Shown here: positions 44,949 through 56,320 of the stretch, piece after piece
Numbering within the stretch: the stretch's first letter is position 1
How the letters are laid out: every line of letters begins with the position of its first letter
Assembly: GCA_961205875.1 (NCBI GenBank)
Contig: OY540820.1
Location: forward strand, 5,084,001 to 5,148,000
Source of the DNA: Sialis fuliginosa
Lineage: Eukaryota > Arthropoda > Insecta > Megaloptera > Sialidae
Length of the DNA: 64,000 nt
Direction of reading: 5' to 3'
The notes under the pieces: model-generated
Seen by the model: the letters and a program-made list of their open reading frames with translations, nothing else
Databases searched by the model: none
Told to the model about the DNA's origin: nothing
Program-made: the position numbers and the translations under genes

Positions 44949-45665
44949 TAGAGCTGGGCGCGTGAGTAATTTTTGCTCACGATCACGCACGCTTACGAGA
45001 GAAAATTTTTTAGTAACGCCCGCTCACTCACGGTTACAAAAAAAGTATTCACGATCACGCACGCTCACAAATTCTATTTTTTTACTCACGCCCGATCACG
45101 CACGGCGGGTCACACTCGTGACCCGATTTAATCAAATTGTTGTAAATTAAATTTTGAAATTATGAAAATTAATATTTTTACGTGCAATATATTGTGTAGT
45201 ATATATTATATTCATATTATTTTCTTCTAAATTACATTCTAGTACAGTAATAGCAAACAAAACAATAAGTAAATAAAGCTACAATGCATTTTTAAATCTT
45301 TTTTTGGTGTTCTGATATAGTTGGCAATACTGACCATGTGAAAGTGCTTCCAAAAATGACATTTCTTTATTATACTATATTTTTTTATCTCAAAATTCGT
45401 TTTAAAACATTATTATATTTATGCATTATTAGTTCAGATATTAAAAGAAAGATGAAATAAATTTATAAAAAAAATTATCTTCAAAATATACTCACGGGAT
45501 CACGCACGAGAAAAATCTACTCACGCACGGTCACGCACGGTTGTTTTAATTTGACTCACGATCACGCCCGCTCACGATTCAAGATTTGAAAATCGCTCAC
45601 GTTCACGCGGGTCACGACCGTAACCCGACGTGACCCGATAAATTCACGGCCCGCGCCCAGCTCTA
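44949..45665. mobile_element. hAT element, 717 bp, CACGATCACGC subterminal repeats
   Basis: TAGAGCTGGGCGCG and CGCGCCCAGCTCTA (apart from a CC/GG spacing change) are the ends; exact 8-bp duplication CTTCGTGG at 44,941-44,948 and 45,666-45,673. About 170 bp at each end consist of imperfect CACGATCACGCACGCTCACG-like units in the same sense as read on the +. The AT-rich centre is non-coding. Second, broken copy at 33,550-34,430. Confidence 0.92.
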
Positions 45666-45707
45666 CTTCGTGGTAAATGCATGGACTGTATAATTCGCTG
45701 GTCGGAG

Positions 45708-45924
45708 CAGTGGCGGATTTAAACATGGGCAACATGGGCTACTGCCCAGGGCGGCGAAATTTTTGGGGGCGGCAGATTCTGAGAGAATACAACTTTTTTA
45801 GTTTAATACACAACACTTTAAAAAAAGGAATACAAAAAAATTACTCTGATTATAAAAACGATTTTTCTACATCTTGTAAAAAAAAAAATTGCCCAGGGCG
45901 ACACATAACGTAAATCCGCCGCTG
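45708..45924. mobile_element. hAT-like MITE, 217 bp, 8-bp TSD
   Basis: CAGTGGCGGATTTA and TAAATCCGCCGCTG; exact duplication GGTCGGAG at 45,700-45,707 and 45,925-45,932. GCCCAGGGCGGCG and GCCCAGGGCGACA blocks face each other inside. Only 34 bp separate it from the previous element's duplication. Confidence 0.92.
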
Positions 45925-45932
45925 GGTCGGAG

Positions 45933-46235
45933 AAACGACAGACGGCTCCTTCATAGATATAAAAATGCACAAAAAAAGGACTCACTCTTCTCCGGCGGGG
46001 TTTGCCCAGATACGATCCCTGTAAAACTCCCTAATTGGACTGCAAGATGGTTTTCTTTCTGTGCACACCACTGTCGTACTCCAAAATTTTCTTTTTGAAT
46101 AACACTTTCAATTTGACAATTTGTTTTATAACAATAATTCAAGGATGTTTACTATCACTCTCATTAACAACACACATTAATTCTCTATTTTGTTTCTATA
46201 GTACATTACTTTATAAAAACTTGCGACCAAATAAT
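45933..46235. other. Unique sequence, no gene assigned
   Basis: 45,951-46,142 (-) is open for 63 codons (NHLAVQLGSFTGIVSGQTPP) in balanced composition. Not recognised; might be an old exon, but there is no further support. Confidence 0.2.
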
Positions 46236-47617
46236 CAGTGGCATATTTTAAGATTTGGCGCCCTGGGCCAATAAGGTTTGCCGCCCCATAAATTAACAAA
46301 AAAAAAGTAAAAATCTTTTAATAATGAAAAAAGGCCATACAAAAGAATACACACTAACAAGGGGAAGCAACAGCACGGTTAATGAGAATTTCAATGAGCT
46401 TGTGGTATGTCAAACTAGAGCAAAAATAAAAAGACACGTGTCAAAAAATTTGATCTCATAGGCCTTAATTACAAAGATAATTAACTTTGAAAATTTGTGT
46501 ATTCAATATAACCGTGTATTACGTTCGCTCGAAATATATGTAAGTGTGTTGACCCTACGGTCAACGCGCTGGCGTCTCGCCTAGTTTTAAGATTTTTATT
46601 TTTTTTTTATTTACAATTATTTTTTATTTTTTTGTACACATTACCTCTCCCACTTGCGAAAAAATCGATAAATTAGACATAAATAAAACATATATTATTA
46701 TTGACAATAGATGTTTGTGGTTTCTTTCAAGTTTGTTTTTTATTAAAACTTTTCAATTTATTAATTAAAAACTAATGAGTTGTGTCAATAATAAATTAAA
46801 TTTACTTTAAAACAAATTAATAATTATGTACTGGCGTATATATCAATATTTTCATTGTCAATAATAATATATGTTTTATTTATGTCTAATTTATCGATTT
46901 TTACGCAAGTGGGAGAGGGAATGTGTACAAAAAAATAAAAAATAATTGTAAATAAAAATTAAAATCAAAATCTTAAAACCAGGCGAGACGCCAGCGCGTT
47001 GACCGTAGGGCCAACACACTTATATTTCGAGCGAACATAATACACGGTTATATTGCATACACAAATTTTCAAAGTTAATTATCTTTGTAATTAAGGCCTA
47101 TGAGATCAAATTGTTGGACACGTGTCTTTTTATTTTTGCTCTAGTTTGACATACTACAAACTCATTGAAATTCTCATTAACCGTGCTGTTGCTTCCCCTT
47201 GTAAGTATTTATTAAACATTTATATTTTTTTGCGATGCAAAAATTGGTTGAAAAATTCGTCAATAACACTCAGAATTAACGGATTTTGTTTTGCAAATTG
47301 TAATGATAAACTTGATAATGCAAAAGAATTTTTGATTCTTGTATTGAGAAAATATTGGTTTTATAAAAGTTATTTTTTTTCTCAATTTATGTAACGATTA
47401 CACTGGCCGACAAAAAATCTATTTGCTGCAAGGTATACAACAACTTTTTAAGGGTAATTTGGGCACGCTGAATCTAAAAATGACCATCATTTTGCTCAAT
47501 CAGCTCTTGTTTTGCGATATTGCAAAAAAAGAAGGCGGAAAAATAAATCTCGCCCAGGGCGCCAGACTTGCTAAGGCCGGCTCTGTCTAGTCTGCCTAGG
47601 CCAAAATCTGCCTCTGC
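46236..47617. mobile_element. Probable hAT-like element around the foldback
   Basis: Left end CAGTGGCATATTTTAAGATT and right end AAAATCTGCCTCTG are partly inverse. Internally GCGCCCTGGGCC near the left and CGCCCAGGGCGCCAGACTTG near the right match the 35,363 element's termini, and a second end-like GGCCGGCTCTG occurs at 47,577. No matching 8-bp flank was found, so the outer border is uncertain. Contains the foldback element 46,358-47,201. Confidence 0.5.
46358..47201. mobile_element. Foldback element, 844 bp, ~350-bp arms
   Basis: Left arm 46,358-46,708, right arm 46,854-47,201, loop about 145 bp. Ends CAAGGGGAAGCAACAGCACG and its exact inverse; arms stay nearly identical inward (CGCGCTGGCGTCTCGCCT; CTCTCCCACTTGCG). 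TAA lies on both sides (46,355-57; 47,202-04), suggesting a 3-bp duplication and a Harbinger-like origin, though the end sequence alone does not prove it. No protein coded. Confidence 0.85.
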
Positions 47618-47959
47618 TTTCACTTTTAATCTGCTGAAAGGCTCTGCATGATATACCTAATATATTACCTCCATGATTACTTACTACTCCGTGAATTCAG
47701 CGCATGCGTATTGTTTGTGTTTGTGACGTTTATAAAACATGGTTTTGACAATTCAAATTTATTTTAATTTAAATAAATATAACCTCTGGTGTTTCTGCTA
47801 ATTATTAATTAATTTTCAAATTTAACATATTTCTTGCTAATCTGCATAAAAAATCTGTGATTTCTGAAATAAGATTTTGATTGAATATATTTATAACCTA
47901 AAATTTAAGTGCACGTGTGTATTCTTCATATAACATAAGCATAAGTAACAAGCAGAAAA
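47618..47959 (+). promoter_or_regulatory. 5' flank of NOC3
   Basis: Only about 340 bp lie between the transposon and the start codon. A palindrome GCGCATGCG (47,700-47,708) resembles the core of an NRF-1-type site, frequent in housekeeping promoters. TATAAAA (47,731) could be a TATA box, but 230 bp before the ATG it would imply a long leader. Both readings are weak. Confidence 0.3.
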
Positions 47960-50900
47960 ATGGTATGTTTTTTAATTTATCTTTTTAATGAACTTGGCAT
48001 TATATAAATTTTACTTTATTTAAGGCTGTAAAAGTTTCAAAAACCAAACGTAACAATAAAATGACAAATCGCCTTGTAAAAGCAGGAAAAATAAAGAAAA
48101 CTAAAAAGAAGAAAGTTTTTAATAATAAGCCTGTTATTCAAACACCTGCAGTAGTTGAATCAGAATCAGAAGAAAGCGATCATGGTGTAGGCATGTTAGA
48201 AATGGTCGAAGACGATGACGTTTCTTTTTTAAAACAATCGGTTATAGATCAATCGTACTCTATATTTAAAAACATTAGGGTTGCAATGTACGTATAGTTA
48301 TAAAATCACAGAATTGTCTCTATATTTGCGTAAATTGTAGGAATAATGAAAATCAACATAGAAAACCAAAACGAAAAATTATTAACGATGAAAATCTTGA
48401 AGATGACTATGAGACACAAGCTGGTTTAATATCAAAAGATACAAAAAAAATTAGGACGCTATTGCCAATTAAAACTAAAGAAGGACTTACAAGTCGATTT
48501 ATGGAAATTAATGGTAGTCAATACTATTTTTTAATTATTAGTTCAGAGTATGTAGCTATTTACTATATATTTTAGATGAAGAAGACACTGGTAATGAAGA
48601 TAATCAAGATGAAGAAAATGAAGTTGACTCTTCTGATAAAGAAAGTAATTTTGACATTGAAGATTTAAATGAAATTGAAAATGATGCTCCGATAACACCA
48701 GTTAAATTATTATCATTGCATGAAAAATCTGTGTCACAACAGCAATTGAAAATAGCTGGGCTTTGTGCTGAAGTCTTAGAAACACCAGAAGTTAAAATTG
48801 GAAATTTAAGAGTTATTATTAAAATGCTAGAAAATTTTGAAAATGGTTTTATCATACGAAAGTTAGCGGCTCTATCTTTAGTTGAAGTTTTTGATGATAT
48901 TTTACCTTCGTATGAGATTAAAGAACATGATATGAGTGTTAAATGTATGATTTTGTATATCCTAGTTCATTTGAAAATTTACCACTTGAATATTTTTGAA
49001 ACTAACTGGTTTGGAGAGGGAAACAAATTTTTTTGATTTGGTGGACATTTTCAAGGTCAATATTGTTTTTTTTCAAATGGAAACATATTTTTAATTATGC
49101 CTAATTATTTTTTGTACGACTTAAAATTTCCAAGACAAAATGAATGCATAATTTTATTCGATAATTTTTTACACGAAAACCAATCACTTTAGAAAAAAAT
49201 CTTAAAGAATTAATTTAGAAGATTTTTTTAACTTGGCATATTTTTAAATAGCACAAGTAAAAAAAGTTAAAAAAAAAACAAAGCTGACCTTAAAAAGGTC
49301 CAACAAATCCTCAAAACCAAAGAACATTTATTTGAAACATTTTTTTTAAATGCATAATTTCAGAAATATTCGGGTGATAAGTTTTTGAATATATAAACAT
49401 ATATTTTATAATTCATATTATTTATTTATTTTATAGTAAAGAAGGATACTTTACAATTATATAAATACGAGGAAGCATTATGTTCTGTGTATAAAAGTTT
49501 CTTACAAAAATTAGAAAAAATATCAAATCTCTTGCTGAAAAATAGTAATAATGCTGCAGAGGTATATTTTATTAATTTTGTCGTAAGTGAGAGAAATAAT
49601 AATATTTATTATATATTTCTAGGATAATAAAAAAATAGCAGAAGTAGCCATATCATGTTTCTGTAAATTATTAATAAAACATTCATATTTTAACTACGCA
49701 AAAAACATAGTGCAAGTTATTGTTCGGTTTTCTAATCACAAAATAAAAACAATCAGGGAAGAAGTCCGAGATACAATGAAGGAAATTTTCAAAGATGATA
49801 GAAAAGGAGAAATATCTGTTATTGTATGTATTTCAGTTTTATTTAAAATGTGTTAGAAATAATTATTTAATTTTTCAGATTTTAAGAAATATAAATATTA
49901 TAACAAAACAAAAATCAGGGAATATGAGACCTGAAATTTTAGAATCATTTTTGACACTAAAATTAAGAGATGTTAATTTAGATCATCAAAAGGAGGAAAA
50001 CTTAAAACAAAAGAAAATGAAAAGTAAAAAACATATGATTTTGAGTATGTCAAAAAAAGAAAAAAAGGTATGTATAAAAATTTATATTTACTGTATCGAG
50101 TATTTAATTATTTTTTATAATTTTTCAGCGAAAGAAAAAATTGCAAGCTTTAGAACAAGAAATGTTAGAAACTAAAGCAGAAGAAAGTGCTTCAGAAAGG
50201 CAAAAAAATTTAACGGAAATAACTAAAATACTTTTCACAATTTATTTTAGGGTTTTAAAACAGTCAGAATCAAATAATAAATTATTGACAATTACTTTAC
50301 AAGGATTAGCAAAGTAAATATTTACTTAAATTAGAATACGATTTTTTTTTTATAAACTAATTTTTGATTTGTTCTACTTTATAAAAATAACTAGCTGGCA
50401 TCTTAAATCCCCAGAGAATATATATACAAAATTTCAAGGTTGTCCTTCTTTAAACCCTTTAACTTTTGCCTGAAACATTTTGCTTTGTTTTCGAAATATT
50501 AGGGGCGATTAGAATAAATTTGTATAAATAATAATAAAAAAAAAGATTTTTGATCAAAATGACTCTTTAAACAATTCCTACTTTATTTCAGGTTTGCTTA
50601 TTGTATCAACGTAGAATTTTTCAGCGATTTAATAAACGTTCTCAATGGATTACTCGAAGAAAATAAATTGGGGTTCCGAGAGCATTTATACTGCGTGCAA
50701 ACAGCTTTTACTATTTTGACCGGCCAAGGCGATATTTTAAATATCGATCTTCTTCGATTTTATATCTATTTTTATAAAATTTTACTTGCTCTGCCCAAGC
50801 ATAAAGATGACTTTACTAACATTATCGATACTCTCAATATGGTTTTAATAAAACGAAAGAAAAAAGTCAACAATGAACGGCTTCTAGCATTTTCTAAACG

Positions 50901-51924
50901 GGTTATGACCATATCTTTACATGTAAATATTCAGTAGGGTGGCACAATTTAAAAAAAAATTGTTTTTCAATCTCGTGATAATTTTTTAGTTCACTATATT
51001 TTAGGAAGCTCCCTTTTTTATAACTATTAAAAATATTGAAAAGTTCGCTCATGACAAAAAAATCATATTTAAATTTCCCACTATCTAATTTTTTTTTGTA
51101 GTGTATAAATATTAATATTAATATTTGGCTCTGAAATTTTAGAAAATTTGATTATGATACATTAAAAAAAAATTAGACAGTGAAAAATTGAATTAGAAAA
51201 AAAATTTCTTTTTTATAAATTTTATGATTTTTAAAAATCATGAGGACCTTTTTCAATTTTTTAATGGTTATAAAAATTTAGTGAGCTTCGTAAAATATAG
51301 TAAACTTAAAGATTTTCACGTGATTGACCAAAAAAAAATTTTTTTTTAATCGTGCCATCCTAATATTCATTGGCGATTTTTTGTATCATATTAAAAATGT
51401 ATTGTATACTTTAGATGTCGCATGCAAAAACATTAGCTTGTCTTGGAATTGTGAAATCAATTTTACACGGAAGCAAAACAGCAGAAATTCTTTTAGATTG
51501 TGACAATTCAGCTGGCGATGGAAGATATTTACCGTTCTTAGATGAACCAGATAATTGTTGTGCAAGTAGCACGGCATTTTGGGAATTGACAATGTTACAA
51601 AACCATTATCACCCAACTGTGTCACAAATGGCAAGAAAAATTGCAATTACAATAGATCCTACGGCCAAACAAAGTTCTTTACCTCCTGAAATATGGCGAA
51701 TGTAATTTTTATTGTATTAACTCATTTATTATTTTATTTAATCAAAATGATTTTTTTTTAGGTCAGCTGATGATTTGTACACAAAATTTGATTCTTCGTT
51801 TATGGCATTCTATCCGCCAATTGTACCACCCAAAAAATGTAACCCAAATGAAAAAAACATAAGGCATTTGATTAGTTCAGATTTAAAAAAATATTGTAAA
51901 AGTGTTTTGAAGAATAAAGTATAA
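47960..51924 (+). CDS. Noc3: NOC3, nucleolar complex protein 3 homolog
   Basis: Nucleolar protein of the NOC3 family, which pairs with NOC2 to mature and export 60S pre-ribosomes; the yeast protein also serves in replication licensing. Eleven exons: 47960-47962, 48025-48287, 48341-48513, 48576-48944, 49437-49561, 49623-49823, 49879-50067, 50129-50313, 50592-50922, 51415-51701, 51762-51924. All introns are GT-AG, phases agree, and the sum is 2,289 nt, 762 residues (human about 800). Residues 1-45 are lysine-rich, then acidic segments to about 190. The NOC3p domain spans about 195-300 (KIAGLCAEVLE, LSLVEVFDDILPSYEI). The CBF/Mak21-type region covers about 500-690, including GLAKFAYCINVEFFSDL, CVQTAFTILTGQGDILNID, FLDEPDNC and NHYHP. 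The ATG (AAAATGG) is chosen because the frame then runs into the basic N-terminus. Confidence 0.95.
50937..51360. mobile_element. MITE in NOC3 intron 9, 424 bp, TA target
   Basis: GGGTGGCACAATTTAAAAAA and its inverse (TTTTAATCGTGCCATCC) are the ends, TA on each side (50,935-36; 51,361-62). Removing it and one TA leaves a 66-bp intron, the usual size for this gene. Confidence 0.85.
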
Positions 51925-52329
51925 CAAATTGTACAGTTTACTTACATTGTATTATTTATTTCTCTGTCAGTCAGTTTATTTTTCAGATATTTTTAAAGCC
52001 TTGGCACTTTACAGAAACGGTCTCTGTAACAAAGTATCACTGAAATTATCATTTTAAATAGTGAAATTGGTTAAAAAGATTCTAAAACTTTTCTTTACGT
52101 TTTGAAGTTAGTACAATCAGAATTTGTTTCATTTTCTCGGACACGATTTTTCGATGGTATTACAATACTTCCATTTCTTTCAGAACATGGAAGTAAAAAA
52201 TGTATTTAGTTTTATATTAAAAGCGAAATTAATTAATATGATTTTTGTTAAAATAATACATTTTTTTCTAATACGTACCGTTTAAAAAATAATTTTAAAA
52301 ATTAAAGAAAATTGAATATTTTCTAAAAA
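51925..52329. other. 3' flank of NOC3, no further gene
   Basis: AATAAAG (51,913) overlaps the last codons, and no canonical signal is clear within the next 100 bp. AT-rich sequence follows. Confidence 0.35.
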
Positions 52330-52745
52330 AAATTTGGGGGGAAAAATGAACAGAACATAAATTATAGATAAGAGCATTTTCTATAACTTTAATCTAAAAC
52401 ATTTTTTTCTACTGCGCACTGTTTCAACAATAATTCGAAAAATTCAAAAATTGAAGTCAGTAAACATGCGTTTCCGGTTTAGTGATGGTTTTTAAAAATA
52501 GGAGGTGCACATCTATAGTATACAAGAACCTTAAGTTTAAAGTTTCATGTCTGTAAGTCCCACCGTTTTGGCTGTAGAGTGTTCACATACACACACACAC
52601 AGACGTCATTGAGATAATGGTCGTACGTGATTCAGGGACCCTCAAAACGTGTAATTTCGTTAAAATCTCGAGTTTGAATTTTTACACAATCACTAACTAT
52701 ACTTTATTATACAGTTTACATTTTCATATATGTATAAAAAATACA
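52330..52745 (+). repeat. Repeat family D, copy 2
   Basis: GCGCACTGTTTCAACAATAA, CATGCGTTTCCGGTT, a CACACACACACACAGACGTC block and CACTAACTATACTTTATTAT match 32,440-32,720 in order. Confidence 0.55.
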
Positions 52746-52846
52746 AAATATAGCAATCCAGTATTTTTTTTGGAAATAGCAGACACCTAAGATCATCATA
52801 AAATAGTTTTTTTTTTAAATTAGGCATCATGCCTATAATATATTTT

Positions 52847-53039
52847 ACCTTAAAATGTCCACTATTTTGACACCTATTGGCCGATTGTCATCAAATTACG
52901 CTGTAAGACAGTTAAATGTATATAGATTAATATTCAGAAATGGTAGTAATCAAATATCAACAAATATTTCTAATTCAGTACATTTAATTAAAAAATAGCC
53001 ATTACTGGAGTCATATCCAAGACTGGTGCCGCTACCTTA
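52847..53039 (-). mobile_element. MITE C, copy 7, truncated
   Basis: From TAAAATGTCCACTATTTTGA to the end TACCTTA (53,033-53,039), with TGGCCGATTGTCATCAAATT inside. About 190 bp of the usual 560. Confidence 0.75.
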
Positions 53040-53487
53040 CCTGATTTTACATGTATCTTAACTCTCTCAAAAAGTTTTTAGTCTTCACATTTATTTAACG
53101 TTAATAAAATATAAAAAAAACATATTTTTTTATCAACATACATTTTTAAATAAAAAATATATAATCTCTTTTACTTGGTTAACAATCTGAATCTCTCATG
53201 AATGTAAAAAAATTCACTGAATATTTTAACACAGAAAATAATTTCAACTGCTTTACATATTTTATGTAAAAATAAATTCTCTTGGGTGCATTTTGAGAAA
53301 TAAATTACGCATTCCCACCTTACAATAATGGCCAATTTATTCTACTTGCTTTTTCCGTATTTGTCCTCATGATGTTTTTCTTCTATAAAAACGATCTGTA
53401 CCTACAGACAAAGAAAGAAAAAAAAATCGTAGGTACCTGACAATTACTTATCTATGATACTTTCCTTATAAATGATGAAAACTATTA
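53040..53487. other. AT-rich interval, nothing recognised
   Basis: Lies between two MITE C copies; no gene or repeat identified. Confidence 0.35.
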
Positions 53488-53905
53488 GTACAATTACCAA
53501 AGTCCGCAAATATAGTATTATTTTTTTTTAATTATAGCCTTTTATTTTGTTTACGTTTTTTCTCCAGTAATGGATAAAGTAAAACCGATAATGAGCACGC
53601 ACTTGCTAATAATTACAAAATGATAAGTACTACTTATCGTTTAATTTGAAACAATGTAAAGCAGTTTCTATGATAATATAATAATTATTAAATAAATTAT
53701 ACTAATAATTAGTTTAAATGTTCACCACTTTGATACCTATTGGCCGATTGTCATCAAATCACGCTGTAAGACAACTAAATGTATGTATATAGATTAATAT
53801 TCAGAAATGGTATTGTAATCAAATATCAACACATATTTCTAATTCTGTACATTTAATTAAAAAATTATTACTGGGGTCCTTACCAAGACTGGTGCCACTA
53901 CCTTA
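53488..53905 (-). mobile_element. MITE C, copy 8
   Basis: From AATTACCAAAGTCCGCAAAT to TACCTTA (53,899-53,905). The first ~90 bp of the element and a small internal piece are missing. Confidence 0.75.
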
Positions 53906-54067
53906 TTTATAAGTTCGATTTTTTAACCAATTCGCAACTCCTAGTATTACAGTTATTAAAACGTTTAAAAAATATGTTTTTGTATTAACACATTCTTGTT
54001 TTGTTCTAAACTTTAGTAAATAATAAGTAATATTAATTTAAAACCACATAAATAAAAAATAAGTAAT

Positions 54068-54073
54068 TTATTT
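54068..54073 (-). terminator. Poly(A) signal AATAAA of the cuticle gene
   Basis: TTTATT on the +, i.e. AATAAA on the - strand, about 118 bp after the stop codon at 54,191; a plausible distance for an insect 3' UTR. Confidence 0.6.
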
Positions 54074-54190
54074 AAAATTGTATTAATGATTTAACAAATA
54101 TGTACACAACAAGCATTAAAATCTAATAATCAATATCAAAATAATAATAATAATACTGTTTCTCTAATACTGTTTCTGGAATCACTAATT

Positions 54191-55018
54191 CTAATAGTGA
54201 TGTTCTCTATTCACTATTGGACCAGAAAAATTAATTTGTGATGTAGCTCCACCGTGTTGTGGTTGGATAGCATGTTGTTGGAAAACAGGAGCTTGGTATT
54301 GTTGAAATTCATGTTGTTGTTCAACAACTGGTGCAACATGTTGGAACTGTTGAACAGGTATTTGTTTATGAACTACAGGAGCATAATGTTGTTGCTGGGC
54401 AATAGGAGCTGTATGAATTTGCTGATGGAAGATTGGTACAGCCTGTACTTTCTGTTGGATTGGAGCAACTTGGAAATGTTGTTGATGAACTATTGGTGCC
54501 GCTTGGAATTTATGTTGAACAATCGGAGCAGCTTGGAAATGTTGTTGATGAACTATCGGGGCTACTTGTTGTTGTTTACCCTGAGCATAATGCTGTTGAT
54601 GAGGTTGATGCACGGCCTTTCCTTCATACTGAACTTGAGCCTGGAATCCACTATGTTTATCAGCAGTATAATGAACGATACGACGTCTTCCATCAGGTTG
54701 CACCAAACTGTAGTATCCTTTAACAACATCACCATCACGTTCTTCTTTCTGTTCTTTCACATCCCCTGTATGTCCATCGTGGACAGCGTATTCAAAGTGA
54801 TATTTCGCTGGTGCATATTCTTCGTGATGATGGTGATGGTTATCACCATATCCAGCTTGTTGCTGTTGTTGCTGTCCCACATGTCCGTACACAGCTTGTT
54901 GTTGCTGTTGTTGTTGTCCCACATGTCCGTACACAGCTTGTTGTTGTCCGTAACCTTGATGTTGTGCGGATACACAAGCCACAAACAATAATGTAAATAA
55001 TGTGATATAGTTTGCCAT
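54191..55018 (-). CDS. RR-2 chitin-binding cuticular protein
   Basis: Secreted structural protein of the exoskeleton, 275 residues. Residues 1-18 ([18 protein letters not shown]) form a clear signal peptide, cleaved before QHQGYG. Residues 19-67 hold two AVYGHVG plus poly-Gln units and a HHHHH run. Residues 68-133 are the extended Rebers-Riddiford domain of the RR-2 subtype: [49 protein letters not shown], with the aromatic residues that stack on chitin. The C-terminal half repeats API(V/F)HQQHFQ-like units, rich in His and Gln. RR-2 proteins are typical of hard cuticle, and His supports quinone cross-linking. Unlike most family members there is no intron inside the signal peptide. TATA box 70 bp upstream. 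Reading frames in other phases here are shadows. Confidence 0.97.
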   Translation of the reverse strand: MANYITLFTLLFVACVSAQHQGYGQQQAVYGHVGQQQQQQQAVYGHVGQQQQQQAGYGDNHHHHHEEYAPAKYHFEYAVHDGHTGDVKEQKEERDGDVVKGYYSLVQPDGRRRIVHYTADKHSGFQAQVQYEGKAVHQPHQQHYAQGKQQQVAPIVHQQHFQAAPIVQHKFQAAPIVHQQHFQVAPIQQKVQAVPIFHQQIHTAPIAQQQHYAPVVHKQIPVQQFQHVAPVVEQQHEFQQYQAPVFQQHAIQPQHGGATSQINFSGPIVNREHHY

Positions 55019-55086
55019 TGTTGTACAGTTGTAACTGTTTTCAATGATTTATTGGTTGTGATATGACTTCCAAAAATTCACCTGCG

Positions 55087-55095
55087 TTATATATA
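55087..55095 (-). promoter_or_regulatory. TATA box of the cuticle gene
   Basis: TATATATAA on the - strand, about 70 bp before the ATG. Transcription would start near 55,065, where TCATA is a weak initiator, leaving a leader of about 45 nt. A strong TATA box suits stage-specific cuticle genes. Confidence 0.7.
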
Positions 55096-55099
55096 GCTG

Positions 55100-55680
55100 T
55101 CGTGAATTTGGACGAAGATGGGCGGGACCTTTCTCCTAACGGCTACTGCTCCACATTCGCGTAAATCAAGTCACATTATGCGTTCGGTACCAAGGTTATT
55201 CCGCGTTCACTTTCTTTTGGATTATATAATTAAATTTAATTTGCAGATATGTAAGTGACTTAGCTTCCGAAATAAATGCCCGGAGAAAATGCACTCAATT
55301 ATTTTGTCTGCAAAAAAATGCCAATTATGTATTGGTATGGTGTTATTAAGTATCACAATGACCGTTGGTTCCATTACATAGCAAGAATTATGAAATTCAT
55401 TATCCCTTAAACGGATAAACTATATAATTAATTATTACGTGATATTATATAATATTTTAAAACTTTATCTTCAAAATTAATATGTTAGTCTTCGTATTCC
55501 TTATTATTATTATAATAAATATTTTCCATTTCTATTAGCAGGAGTTGTTTTAAGAAAAATTTTCAACTGCAAATATCTTTTTTTTACTTTACATTTACAC
55601 TTCTTATATTTTTTTTCTATTTTCAATTTTTTCAACTACACAAATTAGCAGTTCTTACAAAGTTATAGTAACTTTTTTTG
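55100..55680. other. Upstream region of the cuticle gene
   Basis: The first 100 bp are less AT-rich (GGGCGGGACCTTTCTCC at 55,111) and may carry control sites; none is identified. The rest is AT-rich. Confidence 0.35.
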
Positions 55681-56320
55681 CTCTACACTTATACTTTTTA
55701 GGTTTCCGTAAAAAACTATTTTAAACCGATTAAGATGAAATTTGGTATACGGATGAAGACTGATAACACAAAAACAGAAATGATGAGATTTTTGAAAGAA
55801 AATTTTTTTTCGGACTACCTTTCCATAGACTGAAAAGTGAACTCACATTTTTTTTTCACTTATCCCATTAAGTGGGATGTCATTATTTAGGTCTTCTGAA
55901 ATGCAATAAAAAATGTTATATGACATTTTGATTTTAACTCTTCAGTCCCGATATATTTGCGTTCAAAGTCGTGATCAGAGCGTTCCACCCCCTTAATTTC
56001 TAAACTATTTATTCAAAAAATCTGAAAAAATTCGAGAATGTAGCTTTTAATTAGTACTTCCACTGAAAATTATAACGAACACTGTCAAAATTATTTTGGA
56101 CCCCCCTCCCATATACTGAAAAGTGAACTCACATTTTTTTTCACTTACCCCATTGAGTGGGATGTCATTAGATAGGTCTCCTAAAATGCAACAAAAAATG
56201 TTGTATGATCTTTTGATTTTAATCCTTCAGTTACGGTATATTTGCAAATGTCGTTATCAGAGCGTCCCCTCCCCCCTTATGATAAGCTCTGAAAGAAAGG
56301 GAGGTTTTTTAACGAAAATA
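55680..56320 (+). repeat. Tandem duplication, ~288-bp period
   Basis: CTGAAAAGTGAACTCACATT at 55,831 recurs at 56,117, followed in each copy by GTGGGATGTCATTA, AATGCAA(T/C)AAAAAATGTT, TTTTGATTTTAA and ATCAGAGCGT. The second copy is the less complete. Class unknown. Confidence 0.65.

Noticed and set aside
46236-47617. An exact hAT insertion with 8-bp duplication around the foldback
   Set aside because: Neither candidate right end (47,585 or 47,617) gives a flank matching CAAATAAT on the left.
48604-48855. - strand frame across NOC3 exon 4
   Set aside because: Antisense shadow of acidic Glu/Asp codons (poly-Ser translation).
50381-50420. AACTAGCTGGCATC in NOC3 intron 8 as a Helitron end
   Set aside because: No hairpin and no further similarity to the Helitron family.
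54254-54991. 245-codon + strand frame opposite the cuticle gene
   Set aside because: A shadow of the repetitive Gln/His codons on the - strand; Leu/Met-rich low-complexity translation with no family.
54433-55044. Other frames overlapping the cuticle gene
   Set aside because: Alternative phases of the same CAA/CAC repeats; no independent start context or domain.
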